Below are positions 19,370 to 27,828 of a stretch of 64,000 bases of DNA, in pieces. The stretch comes from Thioclava dalianensis. Lineage in GTDB: Bacteria > Pseudomonadota > Alphaproteobacteria > Rhodobacterales > Rhodobacteraceae. Numbering within the stretch: the first letter of the stretch is position 1; each line of letters starts with the position of its first letter. The position numbers and the translations under genes are program-made. The notes beneath the pieces were generated by a model that was not told where the DNA came from, made no database searches, and worked only from the letters and a program-made list of their open reading frames with translations. The DNA lies in assembly GCF_000715505.1 (NCBI RefSeq), contig NZ_JHEH01000013.1, positions 35,830 to 99,829 on the forward strand, given 5' to 3'.

Positions 19370-20362
19370 TCAGCCAAGCTCTGGCGCAACCGGCACGATC
19401 ACGCGGCCACGGATCTGCCCATCGAGGAATTTCGGCGCGGTCTCGATGACCTTCTCCATCGGCACTTCCACCGCCATCGCCTCGAGACGGTCGAGATCCA
19501 GCTCGGCCTCCAGCAGGCGCCACGCCTCGCGCCGGGTCTGCTGCGGGCACATCACGCTGTCCACGCCCGCAAGCGTGATCCCACGCAGGATGAAGGGTGC
19601 AACGCTCGCGGGCAGATCCATACCCGCCGCCAGCCCGCAGGCCGCGACTGTACCGCCATAGCGGATCATCGAGAGCAGATTGGCCAGAGGCGTGCTGCCC
19701 GCGACATCGACGGCGCCCGCCCAGCGTTCCTTGTTCAGCGGACGCGGCTTGCCCGCCAACTCGGCCCGGTCGACGATATTCGTAGCGCCCAACCCCTTGA
19801 GATACTCGGCCTCATCGGCACGCCCGGTCACAGCGCTCACCGTGTAGCCACGCGCAGCCAGCAGCGCGATTGCCACCGAGCCGACACCGCCTGCCGCCCC
19901 GGTCACCGCAATCTCTCCTTGATCCGGCGTCACGCCATTGCGCGCCAAAGCCATCACGCACAGCATCGCCGTATAGCCCGCCGTACCAATCACCATCGCT
20001 TGGCGCAGCGAGATCCCCTCGGGCAGCGGCACCAGCCAGTCACCCTTGACGCGCGCCTGCCGGGCAAGACCGCCCCAATGCGTCTCGCCCACGCCCCAGC
20101 CATTGAGCACGACCTTGTCGCCCGGCTTATAGTCGGGATGCTCGCTTTCGCGCACGATGCCCGAGAAATCGATCCCCGGAACCATCGGAAAGCTGCGCAC
20201 GACCGGGGCTTTCCCAGTGATCGCCAGCGCGTCTTTATAGTTGAGAGTCGAGTACGCGATTTCGACCAGCACGTCGCCTTCGGGCAATTGCTCGGGCGAG
20301 ACCTGGGTCTGCGAAGCGCTTTGGGTGTCGTCGGTTTTCTCAATCAGGATAGCGTCGAACAT
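19370..20362 (-). CDS. acuI: Acrylyl-CoA reductase family protein (AcuI/YhdH-type MDR)
   Basis: A 330-residue medium-chain dehydrogenase/reductase. AcuI reduces toxic acryloyl-CoA to propionyl-CoA with NADPH, for example during use of DMSP, acrylate or 3-hydroxypropionate. Matching segments are [43 protein letters not shown] and the nucleotide-binding [12 protein letters not shown]. There are no zinc ligands, as expected for the quinone-oxidoreductase branch. The frame is open 69 codons upstream across acuR; the ATG at 20362 is chosen because GGAGGTCCT precedes it. It lies 11 bp after acuR and is co-transcribed with it. Confidence 0.9.
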   Translation of the reverse strand: MFDAILIEKTDDTQSASQTQVSPEQLPEGDVLVEIAYSTLNYKDALAITGKAPVVRSFPMVPGIDFSGIVRESEHPDYKPGDKVVLNGWGVGETHWGGLARQARVKGDWLVPLPEGISLRQAMVIGTAGYTAMLCVMALARNGVTPDQGEIAVTGAAGGVGSVAIALLAARGYTVSAVTGRADEAEYLKGLGATNIVDRAELAGKPRPLNKERWAGAVDVAGSTPLANLLSMIRYGGTVAACGLAAGMDLPASVAPFILRGITLAGVDSVMCPQQTRREAWRLLEAELDLDRLEAMAVEVPMEKVIETAPKFLDGQIRGRVIVPVAPELG

Positions 20363-20373
20363 AGGACCTCCGG

Positions 20374-21015
20374 TCAGTTTTGAATGAGGGTGAAGAACGT
20401 GTCGGCGAACTGGCGCAAAGGCTGGGCGCTGCGTTCCATCTTGGCGCGCAAAACCGCCCCCTCCCAGCCAGTCCAAAACTGTATGGCGAGCGCCTGCGGA
20501 TCGAGCCCGCCACGCAGTACCCCTTGCGCAAGCGCTGCGTGCAGGCAGGCGGCGGTGCGATCCTGCCACTCAGTCAGAACCGCGATCAACCGGGCACGAA
20601 ACGGCTCAGGCAGCGCGCCGATCTCTTGGCCAAGGTTTCCGATCAGGCAGCCACGGGTGAAATCATGCCGCGCCATCCCAGCCTCCGCATCGCGGGTGAA
20701 GGCGCGCAACCGCTCCAGCGGATCAAGCGTCGGATCGCTTAGCGCACGATCCAGCTTGGCAATGAAATAGCTGTGATAGGCCTCGATCAGGGCCGCGCCG
20801 AATTCGGCCTTGGAGCCAAACTGGTGATAAAAGCTGCCGCGCGGCACGCTTGATGCCTTCAGAATCTCATCGACCCCCGTCGCGCCATAGCCGCGCTCGG
20901 TCAGATGCACGAGCCCTGCCCGGATCAACCGCGCCCGCGTCTCAGAACGGGCCGGGTCGAGCCGGGGGCGGCCCCGCCGCTTGGGCGATGGCTCAGGCTG
21001 GGGCTGTGTGCTCAT
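20374..21015 (-). CDS. acuR: TetR-family repressor, AcuR-like
   Basis: A 213-residue TetR-family repressor. The N-terminal helix-turn-helix is recognisable ([20 protein letters not shown]), preceded by the basic stretch [10 protein letters not shown]; the ligand domain contains [16 protein letters not shown]. The gene order acuR-acuI matches the Rhodobacter system, in which AcuR represses acuI and responds to acrylate. Autorepression is strongly suggested by a near-perfect palindrome 6-29 bp upstream of the ATG. No DMSP lyase gene (dddL) is next to it in this window, which differs from R. sphaeroides. Confidence 0.88.
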   Translation of the reverse strand: MSTQPQPEPSPKRRGRPRLDPARSETRARLIRAGLVHLTERGYGATGVDEILKASSVPRGSFYHQFGSKAEFGAALIEAYHSYFIAKLDRALSDPTLDPLERLRAFTRDAEAGMARHDFTRGCLIGNLGQEIGALPEPFRARLIAVLTEWQDRTAACLHAALAQGVLRGGLDPQALAIQFWTGWEGAVLRAKMERSAQPLRQFADTFFTLIQN

Positions 21016-21020
21016 GGCAT

Positions 21021-21044
21021 TTATTAGACGGATCGGTCTAATAA
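21021..21044. promoter_or_regulatory. Probable AcuR operator
   Basis: TTATTAGAC (21021-21029) and GTCTAATAA (21036-21044) are perfect inverted repeats, with a 6-bp centre that contains GATC. The whole 24 bp is palindromic apart from one base pair. It lies immediately upstream of the acuR start codon, where bound repressor would block acuR-acuI transcription. Confidence 0.85.
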
Positions 21045-21083
21045 AGTCAATACGGCCGCATCAGCGCCGCGCAAAAGCGCCGA

Positions 21084-21836
21084 TCAGATCGAGCCAGCCT
21101 CGACCATGTAGTTGTTGGCCGTGCACATCGCGGCATCGTCCGAGGCCAAGAACAAAACCATCCGAGCCACATATTCCGGCTGGATCAGGTCGGGCAGGCA
21201 TTGCCGCGTGCGATGGGCCTCAAGCGCCTCGGGCGAAGCCCAAAGCGTCTTTTGCCGATCGGTCATGATCCATCCCGGCACGACCGTATTGACGCGGATC
21301 CGGTTGCCGCCCAGCTCGCGCGCCATCGTCCGCGTCAGACCATGCACGGCGGCCTTGGCTGTGGCATAGGCCGGAAAGCCGCGGCCCGCTTCCCACCAGC
21401 TGTTCGAGCCCATATTGATGATCGAGCCCGCGCCTTTCGCGATCATGTCGGGCGCCACGGTCTGGATCGCGAAGAACATGTGGCGCAGGTTGTTCGCCTG
21501 CCGCTCGTCCCAATAGGCCGCGTCGATCTCGCGCCAGTCGTGACGATCATCGCGGGCGGCATTGTTCACCAGCACATCCGCCGGGCCGATCTGGTGCTTC
21601 AGCTCGACCAACCCCGCCTTGAGCGCATCGATGTCGCGCAGATCGCAGAGCGCGCAATGCACGTTCTCGAACCGCTCCGTGAGCGCCTGCGCGGCCTCGG
21701 CATCGCGATCGAGAAACCCCACACGCGCGCCCTGAGCGGCAAAGGCCTCAACGATCAGCGCCCCGATCCCCGAGGCTCCGCCCGTAACAACGACGGACTT
21801 CCCCTTAAGGCTTGGGAAAATTGCAAATTCTGGCAT
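21084..21836 (-). CDS. Short-chain dehydrogenase, aldose 1-dehydrogenase-like
   Basis: A 250-residue classical SDR. It has the cofactor motif TGGASGIGA near residue 20, the NNAA motif (VLVNNAARDDRH) and the catalytic YATAK. The start PSLKGKSVVVTGG, the DDRH segment, the AYWDER...NLRHMFF region and the late VLFLASDDAAMCTANNY resemble Caulobacter XylB (D-xylose 1-dehydrogenase) as I remember it. A sugar 1-dehydrogenase role is therefore likely but not certain. It lies upstream of acuR on the same strand, but the acuR operator between them suggests separate control. No sugar transporter or lactonase is adjacent. Confidence 0.85.
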   Translation of the reverse strand: MPEFAIFPSLKGKSVVVTGGASGIGALIVEAFAAQGARVGFLDRDAEAAQALTERFENVHCALCDLRDIDALKAGLVELKHQIGPADVLVNNAARDDRHDWREIDAAYWDERQANNLRHMFFAIQTVAPDMIAKGAGSIINMGSNSWWEAGRGFPAYATAKAAVHGLTRTMARELGGNRIRVNTVVPGWIMTDRQKTLWASPEALEAHRTRQCLPDLIQPEYVARMVLFLASDDAAMCTANNYMVEAGSI

Positions 21837-21890
21837 TTTGAACTCCTCCGGTTTCGCGCATCCTTACGCTCTGAGACCGGAGAGACAAGC

Positions 21891-21917
21891 AAAAGGCCGC
21901 CCCAATGGGACGGCCTC
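21891..21917 (-). terminator. Terminator after trcR (minus strand)
   Basis: On the minus strand a bulged stem built from AGGCCGTCCC and GGGCGGCCT ends in TTTT. It starts about 25 bp after the stop of the minus-strand gene at 21942. Confidence 0.75.
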
Positions 21918-21941
21918 AAAGCTCAGAACGATCTGGACCGA

Positions 21942-22718
21942 TCAGGCCCGGTTATCGTCCTCATCCTCGTCGTCATCTTCATCCTCGGGGAGGTTGAAGA
22001 AGCTGTCAGCATCCGAGAAATCGGCATGCTTGTTGTGATCGTCGTCTTCCGCATCCTGCTTGAGATCGGCGGAAGAGAAATTCTCAAGCCCGGCAATCCC
22101 CGAGGGCAGGCGCGGCTCTTCGGTCATGCCAAGGCTTTGCTCGGTCGAGACCAGTTTGCGACGCTCGTCATCGGTCATCACGCCGTCAGCCGCCGATTTC
22201 TTGGCCGCTTTTTGCACTTCCAGATCCAGTTCGGTCTGACGGCACAGCCCCAGTGCCACCGGATCGATCGGCGTCATGTTCTGGATGTTCCAGTGGGTGC
22301 GCTCACGGATCGTCTGGATCGTGGGTTTGGTGGTGCCCACGAGACGCGCGATTTGCGCATCAGCCAGCTCGGGGTGGAATTTCACCAGCCACAGGATCGC
22401 GTTGGGACGGTCCTGACGCTTGGACAGCGGCGTGTAGCGCGGGCCACGACGCTTGTCCTCGCCCACGGCAGCCTTGTTGAACTTCAGCTTGAGCTTGTGG
22501 AGCGGATCAGCCTCGCCCTTGTCGATCTCGGCTTGATCGAGCTGGTTCGACGCGACGGGATCAAACCCCTTCACGCCCGAGGCCACATCGCCATCGGCAA
22601 TGCCCTGCACCTCGAGTTCGTGCATGCCGCAGAAATCTGCAACCTGCTTGAAGGTGAGCGTCGTATTGTCCACCAGCCACACGGCGGTGGCCTTTGCCAT
22701 GAGGGGCTTGTTCGTCAT
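21942..22718 (-). CDS. trcR: Cell-cycle transcriptional regulator TrcR (DUF1013)
   Basis: Alphaproteobacterial DUF1013 protein; the family is annotated as TrcR, a regulator linked to the Caulobacter cell cycle. About 258 residues. The N-terminal part reads MAKATAVWLVDNTTLTFKQVA, with a helix-turn-helix-like ADFCGMHELEVQGIADG; a second helical region is ELADAQIARLVGTTKPTIQTI. The C-terminal tail is extremely acidic (PEDEDDDEDEDD). Two in-frame ATG codons exist. I choose 22718 because AAAGGA sits 8 bp before it, whereas it abuts the ATG at 22727 too closely. Monocistronic, with its own terminator. Confidence 0.88.
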   Translation of the reverse strand: MTNKPLMAKATAVWLVDNTTLTFKQVADFCGMHELEVQGIADGDVASGVKGFDPVASNQLDQAEIDKGEADPLHKLKLKFNKAAVGEDKRRGPRYTPLSKRQDRPNAILWLVKFHPELADAQIARLVGTTKPTIQTIRERTHWNIQNMTPIDPVALGLCRQTELDLEVQKAAKKSAADGVMTDDERRKLVSTEQSLGMTEEPRLPSGIAGLENFSSADLKQDAEDDDHNKHADFSDADSFFNLPEDEDDDEDEDDNRA

Positions 22719-22852
22719 CGCGGCCATCCTTTACATATATCTCTCCCGGGCCGAGAAACCGGCTGCGGCGAGGATCCTTCCCTGCCGCGGTCCATTTCTG
22801 GAAGGGGAATTGAGGCCCATATAGTCGTTCACGCGCCCGGAGAAAAGAGAAA

Positions 22853-23491
22853 ATGAAAGCCCTCCTTGCCGTCATCGCCCTGTGCCTGAGTGCATCCCTG
22901 TCTCAAGCCGAGGGGGAGAGGGCCGGAGATTTCGACTATTATGTGCTCTCGCTCAGCTGGTCCCCGACATGGTGTGCCACCACCGGGGATGCGCGCCGGT
23001 CCCCGCAATGCGACGGACGACACGATTTCTCTTTCGTCCTGCACGGACTCTGGCCGCAAAACGAGAGCGGTTGGCCCAGCTATTGCCGCACCGGCGCGCG
23101 CGATCCCTCAAAACAGGAAACCGCCGCAATGCAGGACATCATGGGGACGCCCGGCGCGGCTTGGTATCAGTGGAAAAAACATGGCCGCTGCGCGGGGCTT
23201 CCGGCCAAAACCTATTTTGAAACTGCCCGCAAAGCCTATGACAGCATCACGATTCCCAAGGTTCTGGCGCAGCTCAACCGCGATGTTCGCCTGCCCGCAA
23301 GCGTGGTCGAGCAAGCCTTCATCGAGGCCAATCCCGGCCTCAAGCCAGACGAGATCACCATCACCTGCGATCAGGGGCGCATCCAAGAGGCCCGGATCTG
23401 CCTGACCAAGGATCTCGCGCCGCGCCGCTGTGGGCACGACACGATCCGCGACTGCAAGATGAGCGATGCGCTGATGGAAAAGGTGCGCTGA
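22853..23491 (+). CDS. Secreted ribonuclease T2 family protein
   Basis: A 212-residue protein with an N-terminal signal peptide (MKALLAVIALCLSASLSQA) and an RNase T2 domain. It has the start YYVLSLSWSPTWC, the CAS I motif FVLHGLWPQ (His64), and a CAS II-like motif YQWKKHGRC (Lys109, His110). In the usual CAS II pattern HEWxKHGTC, the first His and the Glu are replaced here by Tyr105 and Gln106. Many cysteines suggest periplasmic disulphides. It should cleave RNA outside the cytoplasm, though the changed acid residue may lower activity. It converges on the quinone oxidoreductase gene with 8 bp between stops. Confidence 0.9.
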   Translation: MKALLAVIALCLSASLSQAEGERAGDFDYYVLSLSWSPTWCATTGDARRSPQCDGRHDFSFVLHGLWPQNESGWPSYCRTGARDPSKQETAAMQDIMGTPGAAWYQWKKHGRCAGLPAKTYFETARKAYDSITIPKVLAQLNRDVRLPASVVEQAFIEANPGLKPDEITITCDQGRIQEARICLTKDLAPRRCGHDTIRDCKMSDALMEKVR

Positions 23492-23499
23492 GCCGCAAC

Positions 23500-24492
23500 T
23501 CAGCCCCCCGCCACCTCCAACACGATCTTGCCGATATGCTGGCTGCTTTCCATCCGCGCATGGGCCTGCGCGGCCTCGGCCAGCGGATAGAGGCTGTCAT
23601 GCAGCACCCGCAGCTTGCCCGATTCCAGCATCGGCCAGACATGGGTACGCAGCTCGCGCGCGATTGCAGCCTTGGCTGCGACCGATTGCGGGCGCAGCGT
23701 CGAGCCGGTGAGCGTCAGCCTGCGCGCCATGATCTGCGCGAAGTTAATCTCGGCCTTGGGGCCTTCGAGGAAGGCGAGAAAAACCATCCGGCCATCATCG
23801 GCCAAAGACTTGATATTGCGATCAATATAGCTCCCGCCGACCATGTCGATGATCAGGTTCGCGCCGCCTTCCGCGCGCATCACATCGACGAAATCGCCGG
23901 TCTTGTAGTTGATCGCGGTGGCACCCAACTCCTCGCAGGCCGCGCATTTCTCGGCGCTCCCGGCGGTGGTAAAGACGCGCGCGCCAAGCGCCGTCGCGAT
24001 CTGGATTGCCGTTGTGCCGATCCCAGATGAGCCGCCATGGATGAGAAAGCGCTCACCCGCCTGCAAGCCGCCGCGCATCACCATGTTGGACCAGACCGTG
24101 TAGCAGGTCTCGGGCAGGCAAGCAGCGTCGCGCATGGAGATCCCGGCAGGCACCGGTAGGGCATGCGCGGCGGGGCAGGTCACGAATTGCGCATAGCCGC
24201 CGCCGGGCAAAAGCGCGCAGACCGCATCGCCCACCGCCCAGTCCGTCACACCCGGCCCGAGTGCGGCGACATGGCCCGAACATTCCAGCCCCGGCAGATC
24301 AGAGGCCCCTGCGGGCGGCGCATAGGCTCCGGCGCGCTGCAGGGCATCGGGGCGGTTCACGCCGCTATAGGCGACCTCGATCAGGATCTCCCCATGACCC
24401 GGCACGGGGGCTGCGCGTGTCGCCATCTGCAAGACCTCGGGCGCGCCCGGTTCGCTGATCTCGACGCAGTGCATCTCCTTGGGAGCATCCAT
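23500..24492 (-). CDS. NAD(P)H-quinone oxidoreductase-like MDR (PIG3/zeta-crystallin type)
   Basis: A 330-residue medium-chain reductase without zinc ligands. Landmarks are VAYSGVNRPDALQRAGAY near residue 40, GLECSGHVAALGPGV, ETCYTVWSNMV and the cofactor site IHGGSSGIGTTAIQIA, followed by the TIGR02824/PIG3-like tail. It probably reduces quinones or reactive enones with NADPH. Its ATG overlaps the stop of the COQ9-family gene by one base (TAATG), so the two are co-translated. A role in quinone metabolism fits that context but is inference. Confidence 0.9.
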   Translation of the reverse strand: MDAPKEMHCVEISEPGAPEVLQMATRAAPVPGHGEILIEVAYSGVNRPDALQRAGAYAPPAGASDLPGLECSGHVAALGPGVTDWAVGDAVCALLPGGGYAQFVTCPAAHALPVPAGISMRDAACLPETCYTVWSNMVMRGGLQAGERFLIHGGSSGIGTTAIQIATALGARVFTTAGSAEKCAACEELGATAINYKTGDFVDVMRAEGGANLIIDMVGGSYIDRNIKSLADDGRMVFLAFLEGPKAEINFAQIMARRLTLTGSTLRPQSVAAKAAIARELRTHVWPMLESGKLRVLHDSLYPLAEAAQAHARMESSQHIGKIVLEVAGG

Positions 24493-25160
24493 TATCTCGT
24501 CTCCTTTCCGGGCATATCCGCCCGGTCGTTCGGGGCGCGGATCGTCCCCAGAATTTGCGGCAGGAACGGCAATTTCATCGCCGCGCCCTTCACTTTTTCA
24601 AATTGCATCACGTTTTCAATGCGACGGTCGAGAAACGCCCAGCTATCGGCATGGTCCTCGCTCTCATCGCCCATCCAATAGAGCACGGTCGCGCTATAGA
24701 CCCCCGACAGGGTCATCCGCTTGGTGTACCAATTGTAATCCGCGCTCTGATCGCCCAGCACGGTCCAGATCTTGTCACAGGTCTCCCAAACGAGCTTCGA
24801 ACCGGTCGCGGCGTTTTGCGGCAGGGCAAAGATCGCCGCCCCACGCCGCACCAGTTCGGGATCCGCGGCCTCAAGCCGGAACCGCACCGCAGCCGCAATC
24901 CGGTCGCGAAATTTCATCTCCGACAGATCGGTCTCTGACAGCCGCTTCAACATCGCCTCATCGCCCTGCCGGTGATATTCCACCGCAAGATCGACCGCGC
25001 CACGCGGGCAAATCACCCGCGCCAGCTGCGCATCCATCCCCAAATCAGAGACGGCGGCCTGAAAGCTAGGCTCGGACCAGCCGTCGAAGGGCACATTTGG
25101 TTTGATCGCTTCGAGAAGCTCGGATCTGGCGCGCGCCACATCGAGATGATCATTCTTCAT
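24492..25160 (-). CDS. COQ9-family ubiquinone biosynthesis protein
   Basis: A 222-residue protein of the COQ9 family, originally described in alphaproteobacteria as the 'rpsU-divergently transcribed protein'. COQ9 is a lipid-binding accessory factor for hydroxylation steps of ubiquinone synthesis. Recognisable parts are VPFDGWSEPSF at the start, FRDRIAAAVRFRLEA, and the C-terminal WAFLDRRIENVMQFEKVKG. The frame has two earlier start codons. ATG 25160 is preferred because CGGAGAG precedes it at good spacing. It is divergent from rpsU, as expected, and co-translated with the oxidoreductase downstream. Confidence 0.92.
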   Translation of the reverse strand: MKNDHLDVARARSELLEAIKPNVPFDGWSEPSFQAAVSDLGMDAQLARVICPRGAVDLAVEYHRQGDEAMLKRLSETDLSEMKFRDRIAAAVRFRLEAADPELVRRGAAIFALPQNAATGSKLVWETCDKIWTVLGDQSADYNWYTKRMTLSGVYSATVLYWMGDESEDHADSWAFLDRRIENVMQFEKVKGAAMKLPFLPQILGTIRAPNDRADMPGKETR

Positions 25161-25251
25161 CGCGTACTCTCCGTTCATGACGGTAGACAAACCACCTTTT
25201 CCTCCTTATATGGAGCGCTCCTGCAACTGACTTCAACTCAAACTTAGGAAG

Positions 25252-25264
25252 GTGGTGACACCAC
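25252..25264 (+). promoter_or_regulatory. rpsU: Palindrome in the rpsU ribosome-binding region
   Basis: GTGGTGACACCAC is a perfect inverted repeat that lies directly between the AGGAAGG ribosome-binding site and the rpsU ATG. In the mRNA it could form a short hairpin touching the start codon, which could tune S21 translation. This is seen directly; the function is inferred. Confidence 0.5.
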
Positions 25265-25471
25265 ATGCAGGTCAGCGTTCGCGACAACAACGTCGAACAG
25301 GCGCTTCGTGCTCTGAAGAAAAAACTTCAGCGCGAGGGTGTGTTTCGTGAAATGAAGCTCAAGCAACATTTCGAGAAACCCTCCGTCAAGAAAGCGCGCG
25401 AGAAGGCCGAGGCCGTCCGCCGTGCCCGTAAACTGGCACGTAAGAAGGCCCAGCGCGAAGGCGCGCTCTAA
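25265..25471 (+). CDS. rpsU: 30S ribosomal protein bS21
   Basis: A 68-residue, very basic small-subunit protein; it helps mRNA binding near the anti-Shine-Dalgarno end of 16S rRNA. The N-terminal [20 protein letters not shown] and the block [18 protein letters not shown] are diagnostic, and the C-terminus is a Lys/Arg/Ala helix. The ribosome-binding site AGGAAGG is present upstream. It is monocistronic, with a terminator about 55 bp downstream. Confidence 0.98.
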   Translation: MQVSVRDNNVEQALRALKKKLQREGVFREMKLKQHFEKPSVKKAREKAEAVRRARKLARKKAQREGAL

Positions 25472-25526
25472 GCGCTCCACGCCGCGCAGGCGTCTGAAAA
25501 TGCTGGCGGGCTTGCCCGCACCGATG

Positions 25527-25556
25527 ACCCCCGTGGCCCGGCCCCGGGGGTTTTTT
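25527..25556 (+). terminator. Terminator after rpsU
   Basis: ACCCCCG (25527-25533) pairs with CGGGGGT (25545-25551) around a GC-rich loop and runs into TTTTTT. No gene lies in the remaining 200 bp before trkH. Confidence 0.85.
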
Positions 25557-25755
25557 GGTGCGCTTTGCGATCTCACGGGCCAGATTCGGGGCCCGGTCAG
25601 CCCCCGCCCCCCGCGCAACACTTGAGCGCGAAAGCGCAGGGTCGGGCTTTTTCCCTCTCGCCAGACCCTGCAGACGAAGTTTAAGTCTGGGCAATGGCCA
25701 AACGGCCGTCACCGTCGCCATCCACTGGACACCAAGGCTGGAACCGCTCTGAATC

Positions 25756-27204
25756 ATGTTCGATGTTCGGCCCGTCTTACATCTTTTCGGCCTGATCCTC
25801 ATCGTCTTGGGGGGCGCGATGCTGATTCCGATGGGGCTCGACCTGTCGGATGGCAACGCGAACTGGCACAGCTTTTTTGAAAGCGCGATCGCAACGATCC
25901 TTGTCGGCGGATTTATGGCGCTGTCCTCGCAGGGCGGCTCGGTCAAAGGGCTCACCGCGCGTCAGGCCTATCTCCTGACGGCTGCGATCTGGCTTGGATT
26001 GCCGCTCTTTGCAGCCCTCCCCTTCATGGATGGGGCACCGCATGTCTCTTTCACCGATGCCTATTTCGAGGCGGCCTCTGGGATCACGACGACGGGCTAC
26101 ACGGTGTTTCCCAAACTCGACGCCCTGCCGCGCTCCGTCCTGCTCTGGCGCGGCATGCTCAACTGGTTCGGCGGGCTCGGCATCGCATTTGTCGCGATGA
26201 TCTTCCTGCCGGTCCTGCGCATCGGCGGCATGCGGTATTTCCAGACCGAAGGGTTCGACACGCTAGGCAAGGTGCTGCCGCGCGCCCGTGACATCGCCCG
26301 CTCTCTACTGGGCGTCTATACCACGCTCACAGCGCTTTGCGCGCTCAGCTATGTCACGACGGGGCTCAGCCCGTTCGATGCGCTGTGCTACGCGATGGCC
26401 ACCTTGGCCACGGGCGGCTTTGGCACGCATGACAGCAGCTTCGCCAGCTTCTCTCCGGCGGCGCAATATGCCGCCTCGCTTTTCATGCTCGCCTCGGCCC
26501 TCCCCTTCATCCGCTATGTGCAGCTCTCCCGCGGCGACACCCGTGCCTTCTGGAGTGACCCGCAGGTGCGGGCCTTCTTGCGCTGGTTCTTCGTAGCCCT
26601 CGGGGCGCTTTTGATCTGGCGCTACACGCATGGGCATGCCCCGGTCGAGACGATCCTGCGCGACAGTCTTTTCAACCTGTCCTCGATCATGACCGGCACC
26701 GGCTTTGGCACCTCCAACATCACCGCTTGGGGCAGCTTTGGTGTTGTCTTGGCCTTTTGGGTCGGGATGATCGGCGGCTGCACCGGCTCCAGTTCGGGCG
26801 CGCTCTCGGTATTTCGCTGGCAGGCGCTTGGCGCGGTCGTCCGCACGGCGCTTCGTCGCCTGCATGCGCCTCACCGGGTGATTTTGCCGCGCCTTGCGGG
26901 CAAGGTGATCGAAGAAGACGTGCTCTCCTCGCTCACCCTCTATTTCACCGGCTATATCCTGACGCTGGGCCTGATCTCGGTCGGGATCTCGATGACGGGC
27001 GCGGATTTCGTCTCGGCGCTGTTTGCCACATGGGGCGCGTTGGGCAATATCGGCTATGCGGTGGGCCCGTTGACCGCCAGTTCGGGAACGATGGCCGAGT
27101 TTTCCGGCACTGCGATCTGGCTGATGACGCTTGCGATGCTGCTGGGCCGGATCGGGATGCTAGCGATTCTGGTCCTGCTCTTGCCGCGATTCTGGCGCGG
27201 CTAA
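25756..27204 (+). CDS. trkH: Trk-type potassium uptake protein TrkH
   Basis: Integral membrane K+ channel/transporter subunit, 482 residues. It has the four pore loops with selectivity glycines: SGITTTGYT (about 112-120), TLATGGFGT, IMTGTGFGT and GALGNIGYA. Membrane spans are continuous from LHLFGLILIVLGGAM to MLAILVLLLPRFW. The partner TrkA (KTN domain) is not in this window. It is preceded by 200 bp without a gene and ends 15 bp from the converging lrp-type gene with no terminator between. Confidence 0.96.
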   Translation: MFDVRPVLHLFGLILIVLGGAMLIPMGLDLSDGNANWHSFFESAIATILVGGFMALSSQGGSVKGLTARQAYLLTAAIWLGLPLFAALPFMDGAPHVSFTDAYFEAASGITTTGYTVFPKLDALPRSVLLWRGMLNWFGGLGIAFVAMIFLPVLRIGGMRYFQTEGFDTLGKVLPRARDIARSLLGVYTTLTALCALSYVTTGLSPFDALCYAMATLATGGFGTHDSSFASFSPAAQYAASLFMLASALPFIRYVQLSRGDTRAFWSDPQVRAFLRWFFVALGALLIWRYTHGHAPVETILRDSLFNLSSIMTGTGFGTSNITAWGSFGVVLAFWVGMIGGCTGSSSGALSVFRWQALGAVVRTALRRLHAPHRVILPRLAGKVIEEDVLSSLTLYFTGYILTLGLISVGISMTGADFVSALFATWGALGNIGYAVGPLTASSGTMAEFSGTAIWLMTLAMLLGRIGMLAILVLLLPRFWRG

Positions 27205-27219
27205 GCAGGCCTCGCGCAC

Positions 27220-27684
27220 TCAGACCGGAAGCGCCGTCGTCGATTGCACACATTTGAGCGAAAAGCTCGACTGGATCTGCATCACCCCGGGCAGGCAGGC
27301 CAGCTTGGCCCGATGCAGCCGCGCGAAATCATCAGCATCCTGCGCGACGACCTTGAGCAGATAATCCGCAGTCCCCGCCATCAGATGACATTCCAGCACC
27401 TCGGGAACTTTCTGCACCGCCTGCTCAAACGCATCGAGGATCTCATCCGCCTGCCCCGAAAGCTTGATCTCGACATAGATCACGGTCGTGCGGCCCATCT
27501 TGCGCGCATCGAGAAGCGCCACATAATCCCGGATGAACCCCTCTTCCTCAAGCCGTTGGACCCGCCTGTGACAGGCTGAGGGGGACAGGTTCACCCGTTC
27601 GCTCAGATCGGCGTTCGAGATTCGCCCCTGCTGTTGCAGCACGGACAGCAAACGGCGATCCGTCGCGTCGAGTTTCCCATCCAT
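27220..27684 (-). CDS. Lrp/AsnC-family regulator, probably of ald
   Basis: A 154-residue Lrp-family protein. It has an N-terminal winged helix (LDATDRRLLSVLQQQGRISNADLSERVNLSPSACHRR region) and a C-terminal RAM ligand-binding domain (VPEVLECHLMAGTADYLLKV). The frame is open far upstream across the ald start, but ATG 27684 begins the usual MDxKLDxTDRRLL pattern. It is divergent from the alanine dehydrogenase gene, with 144 bp between starts. This is the classic arrangement of an Lrp-type activator of ald (AldR-like). Confidence 0.9.
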   Translation of the reverse strand: MDGKLDATDRRLLSVLQQQGRISNADLSERVNLSPSACHRRVQRLEEEGFIRDYVALLDARKMGRTTVIYVEIKLSGQADEILDAFEQAVQKVPEVLECHLMAGTADYLLKVVAQDADDFARLHRAKLACLPGVMQIQSSFSLKCVQSTTALPV

Positions 27685-27746
27685 GCAAAATCCTGCCGCG
27701 TTCGGGGGTGATAATCGAAGATACTGCCCACGCGGCACTGCCACAA

Positions 27747-27758
27747 GCCAATATTGGC
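27747..27758. promoter_or_regulatory. Palindrome between lrp and ald, candidate Lrp site
   Basis: GCCAATATTGGC is a 12-bp perfect palindrome, placed about midway in the 144-bp divergent intergenic region, 63 bp from the regulator start and 71 bp from the ald start. Position and symmetry suit a binding site for the adjacent regulator. Confidence 0.5.
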
Positions 27759-27828
27759 AAAGCTCTTGCGTGGAAAATCTCGCAAAATGGGCGGTAAGAC
27801 ACCATGTCTTTTCGGAGGAGGATCCATC

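Noticed and set aside
21201..22856. 551-codon plus-strand open frame
   Set aside because: It is antisense to the SDR and trcR genes and lacks protein-like composition.
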